Source: JBBDMX01 sp040878035 (GTDB lineage: Bacteria; Planctomycetota; Phycisphaerae; Phycisphaerales; Phycisphaeraceae). Taken from it: a stretch of DNA of 64,000 nt. Location of the stretch: NCBI GenBank assembly GCA_040878035.1, contig JBBDMX010000084.1, forward strand, positions 1 to 64,000, in the 5' to 3' direction. Shown one piece after another: positions 58,093-64,000 of this stretch; positions within the stretch are counted from its first letter, which is position 1; each line of letters opens with the position of its first letter. A model generated the notes under the pieces. The model saw only the letters and a program-made list of their open reading frames with translations. It did not search any database and was not told the origin of the DNA. The translations under genes were made by a program, and so were the position numbers.

Positions 58093-60390
58093 ATGAGTGA
58101 GGACAGTAAAGGCGCCGCGGTGGCGGTGACCGGCAAGGGCGAAAGCTGGGAGCCCCTGCCCCCGATCGACCTGCGGCAACTGCTGCGCATGACCGACGAC
58201 ACCGGGCTGATGCAGCACGCGGTGCACGCCACGCCGGATTCGCGGCACGGCTATTGCATTGACGACAATGCGCGCGGCCTGATTGCCGCGCTCTACTACG
58301 CGCAGTTGCGCGGCTACGACGAGCGCGTCGTTCCACTACAGCGCTACCTCCAGTTCCTGGTCTACGCCTTCAATGAAGAGACGCGGCGTTTCCGCAACTT
58401 CATGGGCTACGACCGCCGCTGGCTCGAGGACGTGGGCAGTGCCGACAGTCAGGGCCGCACCATCTGGGCGCTGGGGCTGGCGGTGTCGCTGGCGCCGAAC
58501 AAGACTGTCCGCAGCCTGGCGCGTGAGTTGATGCACAAGGCCCTGCCGGGCGTGGAACAGTTGGCGCCGTTGCGGGCGCGATGTTTTGCCCTGCTGGGGC
58601 TCGACGCCTTTCTCAAGGCTGAACCCCACGACGCGTACGCCCGAAAGCTGCGCGACCATCTGGCCAACTGGCTCTACGAGACGTTCAAGGAGCGCGCCGG
58701 CGACAACTGGCCATGGTGGGAAGACACCGTCACCTACGACAACGCCAAGGTGCCTCACGCGCTATTGGTCTGCGGGCAGGCGATGGCCCGGCAGGACATG
58801 ATCGACGCGGCCTTGCGCGCCCTGCGCTGGCTGCTGGTGGTCCAGACCGCGCCGCAGGGACACCTGTCCATCATCGGCAACCACGGCTGGCTGCGCCGCG
58901 ACGGCCAACGTGCGCAGTTCGATCAGCAGCCGATCGAAGCCTGGGCCCTGGTCGAAGGCTGCCTGGCGGCGGCGAAGGTCAGCGCTGAAGCCGACTGGGT
59001 CGATCACGCCTGGCGCTGCTTCGCCTGGTTCCGCGGCCGCAACGACCTGGGCATCTCCCTCTATCACGAGGAGACCGGCGGGTGTCAGGACGGCCTCCAG
59101 GCCGACGGCGCCAACGTCAACCAGGGCGCTGAGTCGGTGCTGGCGTATTTGCTGTCGGTGCTGGAGTTGCATCGGTATCGCGAGGACCGCGCCGGGCGCA
59201 TCGCCATCGACCCGCCCCCGCGGACGCTGGGCTATGCGATCATCGGCGCCAGTGGTTTCGCCGATTTCTGCCTCAAGCAATATGGCGGGCTGGATCGGCT
59301 GGAGCCGGTGGCGGTATGGAGCCGGACGGTCGAGCATGCCCGCGGTTTTGCCGATCGCTGGAAGCTGCGCGCTTGCGCGCAACTCGACGACATGCTCGAG
59401 GATCCGCAAGTGCAGTTGGTGCACGTGGCCACGACGCCGGCGACGCACGCAAACCTGGCGCTCGAAGCGCTGCGGCGGGGCAAGCACGTGCTGGTGGAAA
59501 AGCCGCTGGCGACCAGCGTGGTGGACGCCCAGGAAATGATCCAGGCCGCCAAGCAGCGCGATCGCACGCTATCGGTGCACTTCGTGATGCGCTACGGGCC
59601 GCTGGCGGAGGCGATGAAGAAGATCGTGGGGCAGGGGGCGCTGGGGGCGCCGCTGCGGGGCATGGTGACCAACTGCGCCGGCGACGCGGGATTGCCCGCG
59701 GACCACTGGTTCTGGGACATCAAGCAGAGCGGCGGCATCTTCATCGAGCATGGCGTGCACTTTTTTGATCTGCTGCGGAGCTGGCTGGGCGAAGGGCAGG
59801 TGATTTATGCCCATCGGCAACGCCGGCCCGGCGGGGGAGATCGGCCGACGTCCCATGATCCGGAGTTGCAGGCATCCAACGGTCGGGTCGTCGATCAGGT
59901 GACCTGCGACGTGGCCTACGGCCCGCAGACCAGCGTGAGCTTCTATCACGGCTTTCATCAGTCGCCGCACATGGATCGGCAGGATGTGCGGCTGATATTC
60001 GAACGCGGCGAGGTGGTGCTGGAGGGCTGGATCGCGCGGAAGATCAGGGTGCGGGCCGTCCTGGATGAGGAGCAGATCGATGCGGTGGCCGCTGCGCTGC
60101 CGCAGGCGCCGGCGCCCAAAGTGCAGACGTTGCGTGAACTGCGCGGCGGGGATGCGGTCGCGCAGCGGCGCTGGCGGCGCGAGCCGGTGTCACGCGAGGT
60201 GCTCATCACCTGGGAGAGCGACGCGGATGCGAGTGCCGTCTACGGTCAGGCGGTCCGCGCTTTCATGGCGGACATGCTCGCGGGCATCGTGGACCACCAG
60301 CATCACCCCCGCGTCACTGCCAGAGACGGCCTGACGGCACTGGAACTGGCCACCGAGGCGGCACGCATGGCGCGGGAGCTGACAAGATAG
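58093..60390 (+). CDS. Fusion of an alpha-toroid domain and a Gfo/Idh/MocA dehydrogenase
   Basis: The 765-residue protein has two parts. Residues 25-365 are helical with DSRHGYCIDDNARGLIAALY, FRNFMGYDRRWLEDVGSADS, NWPWWEDTVTYDNAKVPHAL and GISLYHEETGGCQDGLQADG, a pattern like the helical domains I recall beside GH130 enzymes and glycosyltransferases. Residues 375-765 are an NAD(P)-dependent Gfo/Idh/MocA oxidoreductase: LGYAIIGASGFADFCLKQYG, HVLVEKPLATSVVDAQEMIQ and the catalytic-region HWFWDIKQSGGIFIEHGVHF. The next gene is a stand-alone paralogue of the second half. It probably acts on a sugar or glycoside in the cytoplasm. Confidence 0.85.
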   Translation: MSEDSKGAAVAVTGKGESWEPLPPIDLRQLLRMTDDTGLMQHAVHATPDSRHGYCIDDNARGLIAALYYAQLRGYDERVVPLQRYLQFLVYAFNEETRRFRNFMGYDRRWLEDVGSADSQGRTIWALGLAVSLAPNKTVRSLARELMHKALPGVEQLAPLRARCFALLGLDAFLKAEPHDAYARKLRDHLANWLYETFKERAGDNWPWWEDTVTYDNAKVPHALLVCGQAMARQDMIDAALRALRWLLVVQTAPQGHLSIIGNHGWLRRDGQRAQFDQQPIEAWALVEGCLAAAKVSAEADWVDHAWRCFAWFRGRNDLGISLYHEETGGCQDGLQADGANVNQGAESVLAYLLSVLELHRYREDRAGRIAIDPPPRTLGYAIIGASGFADFCLKQYGGLDRLEPVAVWSRTVEHARGFADRWKLRACAQLDDMLEDPQVQLVHVATTPATHANLALEALRRGKHVLVEKPLATSVVDAQEMIQAAKQRDRTLSVHFVMRYGPLAEAMKKIVGQGALGAPLRGMVTNCAGDAGLPADHWFWDIKQSGGIFIEHGVHFFDLLRSWLGEGQVIYAHRQRRPGGGDRPTSHDPELQASNGRVVDQVTCDVAYGPQTSVSFYHGFHQSPHMDRQDVRLIFERGEVVLEGWIARKIRVRAVLDEEQIDAVAAALPQAPAPKVQTLRELRGGDAVAQRRWRREPVSREVLITWESDADASAVYGQAVRAFMADMLAGIVDHQHHPRVTARDGLTALELATEAARMARELTR

Positions 60391-60392
60391 GG

Positions 60393-60570
60393 AGCCACAG
60401 ATGAACACAGATGGACACAGATGGGAAAAGCAGAAAAGCAGGAAACACAGAAAGCGCAGAAAAAGTGCGAGAGTCCCAGTGCGCGTGCTCTGATTTTCCG
60501 TGTTTGTTTTCTGGCTTTTCTGATTTTCTGCGTTTCTTATCTGTGTTCATCTGTGGCTAATCAAAGGGTC
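60393..60570. repeat. Period-10 composite palindrome (ACACAGATGG / CATCTGTGTT)
   Basis: AACACAGATGGACACAGATG on the left and CTTATCTGTGTTCATCTGTG on the right bracket a nested GAAAAGCAGAAAAGCAGG / TTTTCTGATTTTCTGCG pair. The right end, CTAATCAAAGGGTCGCC, provides the AAAGGG ribosome binding site for the next gene. Confidence 0.88.
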
Positions 60571-60573
60571 GCC

Positions 60574-61704
60574 ATGAGCAGCAAATCCATCGGATACGCG
60601 CTAATCGGCGCCGGCGCCTTCGGACAGTTCTGCGTCGAGCAGTACCGGGCCATGAGTTCGCTGCGGCTGGTGGCGCTGGCGGATGTGAACCGTGACGCGG
60701 CGGAGGCGGCGGCGGCGAAGCTGGGCGTGCCGGCGGCGGCGAGTGTCGCCGCGGTGCTGGCGGATCCGGCGGTGGACCTGGTGCACATCGCCACCCCGCC
60801 GACGACCCATCGCCAACTGGTGCTCCAGGCCCTCGCCGCGGGCAAGCATGTGCTGTGCGAAAAGCCGTTGGCGACCACGCTCGACGATGCCCGGGCCATG
60901 ATCGATGCGGCGCACCAGGCGCAGCGCGTGCTGGCAGTGAACCTGATCATGCGCTACGACCCATTGTGCGAGGTCATGAATTGCATCGTGGAGGAAAAGA
61001 TGCTGGGCCTGCCGCTGCACGGCTTCTTCGAGAACTACGCCAAGGACGAGCCGCTGCCGCCGCAGCACTGGTTCTGGGATCGCGGTAAATCCGGCGGCAT
61101 TTTCATCGAGCACGCGGTGCACTTTTTCGACCTGTTCAACTGGTGGCTGGGCGAAGGGTCGGTGGTGGCGGCGCAGCAGGTGCATCGGCCGGGCAACGCG
61201 GCGCTGATCGAGCAGGTACATTGCACGGCGCGGTATCCCCAGGCCGGCGGGGCGCTGGTCAATTTCTATCACGGCTTCACGCAGGCGACGCGCATGGATC
61301 GCCAGGAGATGCGCCTGCTCTTTGAGCGCGGCACGGTGCGGCTCTTTGAGTGGGTGCCCACCGCCATCGAGATCGATTGCCTGGCGGAGGAGGCGGTGCT
61401 GGATCGCCTGCGGACGCTGTTGCCGCATGGACAGGTCGAGACCCTCGCGACGTATCAGGGGGGCCAGCGCCAAGTCGCCAGCCGGCACAAGTGCTACACG
61501 GTGGACGGTCGCTATCGCTTGACCGCGGATGCGGGCATGGATAAACCAGCGTTGTACGGCCACGTGCTGCGTTCGCTGTTGCAGGATCAGCTTGACGCGA
61601 TCGGCAATTCGGGGCACCAGCGGCGGATCACGGAACGCAATGGATATGCGTCGCTGGCGACGGCGGTGGCGGCGCAACGCCTGGCAGACGACAATGAGGC
61701 GTAG
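60574..61704 (+). CDS. Gfo/Idh/MocA family oxidoreductase
   Basis: The 376-residue enzyme has the Rossmann motif IGYALIGAGAFGQFCVEQYR, the EKP motif in HVLCEKPLATTLDDARAMID, and the distal region PPQHWFWDRGKSGGIFIEHA with the catalytic histidine context. It is clearly paralogous to the C-terminal half of the preceding protein, including the FLL/DL segment VHFFDLFNWWLGEG. Family members oxidise or epimerise sugars, inositols or glycosides with NAD(P). AAAGGG from the preceding repeat lies seven bases before the ATG. Confidence 0.92.
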   Translation: MSSKSIGYALIGAGAFGQFCVEQYRAMSSLRLVALADVNRDAAEAAAAKLGVPAAASVAAVLADPAVDLVHIATPPTTHRQLVLQALAAGKHVLCEKPLATTLDDARAMIDAAHQAQRVLAVNLIMRYDPLCEVMNCIVEEKMLGLPLHGFFENYAKDEPLPPQHWFWDRGKSGGIFIEHAVHFFDLFNWWLGEGSVVAAQQVHRPGNAALIEQVHCTARYPQAGGALVNFYHGFTQATRMDRQEMRLLFERGTVRLFEWVPTAIEIDCLAEEAVLDRLRTLLPHGQVETLATYQGGQRQVASRHKCYTVDGRYRLTADAGMDKPALYGHVLRSLLQDQLDAIGNSGHQRRITERNGYASLATAVAAQRLADDNEA

Positions 61705-61713
61705 CGGCGCCTT

Positions 61714-61798
61714 GCCCTACGAAGCGCCGCGGCTTGCCGCGTCCACGGCGGTGGCGCCAAGCGCCATGAACGCGGCAAGCCGCGGCGCTTCGTAGGGC
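61714..61798. repeat. Perfect 29-bp inverted repeat with 27-base loop
   Basis: Arm one (61714-61742) starts GCCCTACGAAGCGCCGCGGC, and arm two (61770-61798) is its exact complement over 29 bases. The loop has a small GGCGCCAAGCGCC dyad. It lies 9 bases after the oxidoreductase stop and 28 bases before the GH130 start, inside an apparent operon. No second copy is present in the window. Confidence 0.92.
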
Positions 61799-61826
61799 GG
61801 GGCGCGAACCGACTGGAGTGCACCTC

Positions 61827-62957
61827 ATGCTCGAGCGTCTTTCGACTCATCTGCTGCTGTCCCCTTCTGACATGCCGCCCAGCAGCGAGCAGATGCGCGT
61901 GGTCAGCGTGTTTAACCCGGGCGTGATCGACACAAACGACGGCGTGGTGATGCTGGTGCGTGTCGCCGAGGCGGTGGCCCAGCGGCGGGCGGGGCACGTC
62001 GGCCTGCCGCGCTGGGACGTGTCGCACAACGGGGCGCCGGCGCGGATTGTGATCGACTGGGTGGCACAGGATGATCTGGTGCACATTGACCCGCGCGTGG
62101 TCGAAGGCAAGGCCGACGGTTTGACGCGGCTGACCTTTACCTCGCACCTGCGCGTCGTGCGCCTGGGCAAGGACGGGCGTAGCGTGGACAAGCAGGCGCT
62201 GGCCGAAGCGCCGCGCTTCGTGCCGGCGACGGCGATGGAAACCTACGGCGTCGAGGACCCGCGCATCAGCCGCCTGGGCGATGTGTATTACTTCACCTAC
62301 GTCGCGGTGTCGCGCCACGGCGCCTGCACGGCCATGGCGTCCACCACGGATTTCGTGCGCTTCAAGCGGCACGGCGTGATCTTCCCGGCCGAGAATAAGG
62401 ACGTGGTGCTCTTCCCGCGCAAAATCAGCGGCGCGTATGTGGCGCTGCACCGGCCCAATCCGCGCACACATTTTGCCCGGCCGGAAATGTGGCTGGCGTG
62501 GTCGAGCGATCTGGTGCACTGGGGCCATCACCAGGTACTCATGAGCGACGCCGCGCCGCACCGCGCCGCCGCCGGAGCCGAATCATCCAAGGCCGACTGG
62601 CGCATCGGCCGGGTCGGCGCCGGCTGCCCGCCGGTGGAAACCCGCGCCGGCTGGCTGGAGATCTATCACGGCAACGACAAGCCCGCCGGCTCCGCCAGCC
62701 ACGAGGTGGGCGCCTACGTCGCCGCCGCCGTGCTCATCGACCGGGACAACCCGCGCAAGGTGTTGGCCATGGCGCCCGAGCCGATCATGCGCCCCGAGGC
62801 CGACTTCGAACGCACCGGCTTCGTGCCCAACGTCGTGTTCCCCACCGGCATCATCGAGCGCGGCGACCGCTACCAGGTCTACTACGGCGCCGCCGACGCC
62901 TGCACCGGCGTGGTGGAGTGGGACAAGGACTCGCTGCTGGCGCTGCTGGGTCAGTGA
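61827..62957 (+). CDS. Glycoside hydrolase family 130 enzyme (mannoside phosphorylase type)
   Basis: The 376-residue protein has the five-bladed propeller pattern of GH130: VSVFNPGVIDTNDGVVMLVR, YGVEDPRISRLGDVYYFTYV with the catalytic aspartate region, VVLFPRKISGAYVALHRP, and VGAGCPPVETRAGWLEIYHG. GH130 members phosphorolyse or hydrolyse beta-mannosides. The preceding two genes make a sugar-oxidising context. CTGGAG precedes the ATG chosen here. Whether it is a phosphorylase or a hydrolase depends on phosphate-binding residues I cannot settle without an alignment. Confidence 0.92.
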   Translation: MLERLSTHLLLSPSDMPPSSEQMRVVSVFNPGVIDTNDGVVMLVRVAEAVAQRRAGHVGLPRWDVSHNGAPARIVIDWVAQDDLVHIDPRVVEGKADGLTRLTFTSHLRVVRLGKDGRSVDKQALAEAPRFVPATAMETYGVEDPRISRLGDVYYFTYVAVSRHGACTAMASTTDFVRFKRHGVIFPAENKDVVLFPRKISGAYVALHRPNPRTHFARPEMWLAWSSDLVHWGHHQVLMSDAAPHRAAAGAESSKADWRIGRVGAGCPPVETRAGWLEIYHGNDKPAGSASHEVGAYVAAAVLIDRDNPRKVLAMAPEPIMRPEADFERTGFVPNVVFPTGIIERGDRYQVYYGAADACTGVVEWDKDSLLALLGQ

Positions 62958-62965
62958 TTCCTTTT

Positions 62966-63055
62966 TGGACTGCGGCGGCCGCGACGCCGTTTTGGCTCTG
63001 TGCGGAGCACTTTGGCTTCAACGGCGGCTACGCCGCAAGCCGGTGCCGCACCCTC
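62966..63055. repeat. TGGACTGCGGCGGC half-palindrome
   Basis: The left arm TGGACTGCGGCGGCCGCGAC and GCCGTTTTGGCTCTG is intact, followed by the usual loop text GTGCGGAGCACTTTGGCTTC. The right arm is replaced by unrelated sequence after CGCCGCAAGCC, so this copy is partial. Confidence 0.8.
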
Positions 63056-63138
63056 GCTCGCGTAGAACTCCGGCCATTGGGATTGGAGGCGACGGGAACT
63101 GCGGAGGCTTGGCTGCGTCAGAACCGGAAGAGGTTGTG

Positions 63139-64000
63139 ATGAAACACGCTTTGAGTTGGTTGCTGAGCGTTTTGGTGTCAGGATCGGCGGCAGGGCTACT
63201 TCACGCGGATGACGTGACAGCAAAGCCAGTGCGCCTGGCGAGTGGGGTCATTCAATCTGAGCGCGTGAAACTGACTCCCCTTAGCTTGAACGCGCCCGGG
63301 CTGGAGGCAAAAAGCCTGGCCGAGATGCGCTGGAGAGGGGCCGGGGGCTGGGGCGGGTGGACAGAACTGGTGCCGGCGTGGGAGGGGACTGACATCCTGG
63401 TCGCGCCGGGACATCTGCTGATGATCGAGAAAGAAAGGGTCAAAGATTTCTACGCGGAACCGATGGCGGCAGAACCGGAGGTCGTGTTTGACGGGAAATA
63501 TTTGTGGGCCTCCTTTCCCAGCCCGTCGAGAATGGTGGCGTTTGACCAGGACGGGACAGAAGTCATTCGCGTGACGGAAGCGGACGGGCTGCCCCGTGGA
63601 CGTCGGCGTATTCCGATGCTGCCAACCGAACCTGGGAGAATACTGGCGGCGGGCGGGTGCTTCACCGATCATGTGCAGACGCCGTCTTGGGTTGCGACGG
63701 TGGAGATATGGAACGGAAAAGGGAAGGTGAAACTGCTGCTAACGGCCAACAAACCCTGGCCGGAAGCGTGGCCGGTGAATGTGGCGGACAAGGAGTTGCG
63801 GTTCGATCCAGATTGGATCGTCGGGCACGAGGACGCGACGGGAAGGAATTGGGCATTCATAAGCCGCGAGAGAATTCAGCCGTTGGTGGTGGACTTGGCG
63901 ACGCTGGAGGTGACGGCATATCCGGTGGAACGGATGAAGGATCCGGACTGGTTTCCGCGGCTGGACCCGCCGAAGCGAGCATTCTTGTCATATGGGGGAA
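63139..64000 (+). CDS. Exported protein of unknown function, cut by the window end
   Basis: The frame opens at an ATG and stays open for 287 codons to the right edge. The first residues (MKHALSWLLSVLVSGSAAGL and LHADD) form a signal peptide. The rest contains beta-rich segments with repeated tryptophans (MRWRGAGGWGGWTELVPAWE, PEVVFDGKYLWASFPSPSRM, VAFDQDGTEVIRVTEADGLP), a layout typical of beta-propellers. Codon use differs from its neighbours (more GGG, AAA and G-ending codons, lower GC), which may indicate transfer. AGAGG lies upstream. No family assigned. Confidence 0.7.
   Translation, partial: MKHALSWLLSVLVSGSAAGLLHADDVTAKPVRLASGVIQSERVKLTPLSLNAPGLEAKSLAEMRWRGAGGWGGWTELVPAWEGTDILVAPGHLLMIEKERVKDFYAEPMAAEPEVVFDGKYLWASFPSPSRMVAFDQDGTEVIRVTEADGLPRGRRRIPMLPTEPGRILAAGGCFTDHVQTPSWVATVEIWNGKGKVKLLLTANKPWPEAWPVNVADKELRFDPDWIVGHEDATGRNWAFISRERIQPLVVDLATLEVTAYPVERMKDPDWFPRLDPPKRAFLSYGG

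Overview
The window is a GC-rich bacterial chromosome segment with no plasmid, phage or rRNA signature. Several gene families together suggest a planctomycete, most likely in or near Phycisphaerae: a fused SecDF with a long extra periplasmic insertion, type III glutamine synthetase, an adjacent DUF1800/DUF1501 pair, tandem PEP-CTERM proteins beside a giant TPR lipoprotein, zinc-ribbon proteins with a prepilin-like tail, and a single-chain class II glycyl-tRNA synthetase. The taxonomic call is an inference from gene content only.

Layout. 0.1-3 kb: a small membrane protein and an exported protein of unknown role. 3.3-5.5 kb: glnN with a good promoter and a strong terminator. 5.6-11.4 kb (minus): tgt, yajC and secDF. 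11.7-18.2 kb (minus): a tightly packed, mostly overlapping operon running DUF2318 Fe-S protein, ABC permease, ABC ATPase, HD-GYP protein, unknown protein, SpoIIE-type phosphatase and rhomboid, divergent from a YHS/DUF2231 protein. 19.4-24 kb: a coiled-coil protein, a GNAT acetyltransferase, a MazG-like protein, mutM, a PilZ protein and a PilZ-DnaJ fusion. 24.2-29 kb: DUF1800/DUF1501, a REP-associated tyrosine transposase (RAYT) and a PhzF-like protein. 29-34.6 kb: two zinc-ribbon membrane proteins and an NMT1/ThiY-type ABC importer. 34.7-43.8 kb: AraC regulator, phytanoyl-CoA dioxygenase-like protein, M20 peptidase, class III aminotransferase, HAD phosphatase, exported and LURP-like proteins. 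43.9-50.4 kb: giant TPR lipoprotein and two PEP-CTERM proteins. 50.5-58 kb (minus): glyQS, an osmoprotectant ABC importer, fur and priA. 58-64 kb: a carbohydrate cluster (toroid/dehydrogenase fusion, dehydrogenase, GH130 enzyme) and the start of an exported protein.

The outstanding feature is the density and design of interspersed repeats. At least eight palindromic families sit in nearly every intergenic gap. One family has arms built from tandem heptamers (AAATCCG, related to GAAGTAC and TTTCTGA), often around a core GCCGCTTGCGGC. Because 7 is not a multiple of 3, a heptamer array encodes the same heptapeptide in every frame, and AAATCCG and GAAGTAC have no stop codon in any of six frames. 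Copies are inserted in frame in priA (three times) and tgt, and an unrelated palindrome sits inside the aminotransferase. A second family, starting TGGACTGCGGCGGC, brackets the RAYT gene on both sides, so it is the best candidate for that enzyme's cognate mobile hairpin. Repeats also supply stop codons and ribosome binding sites to neighbouring genes. Other points of interest are a mosaic glyQS with a central segment near 50% GC, an AT-rich gap with three DnaA-box-like sites, and an unidentified structured RNA candidate upstream of the acetyltransferase. I saw no tRNA, rRNA or CRISPR array.
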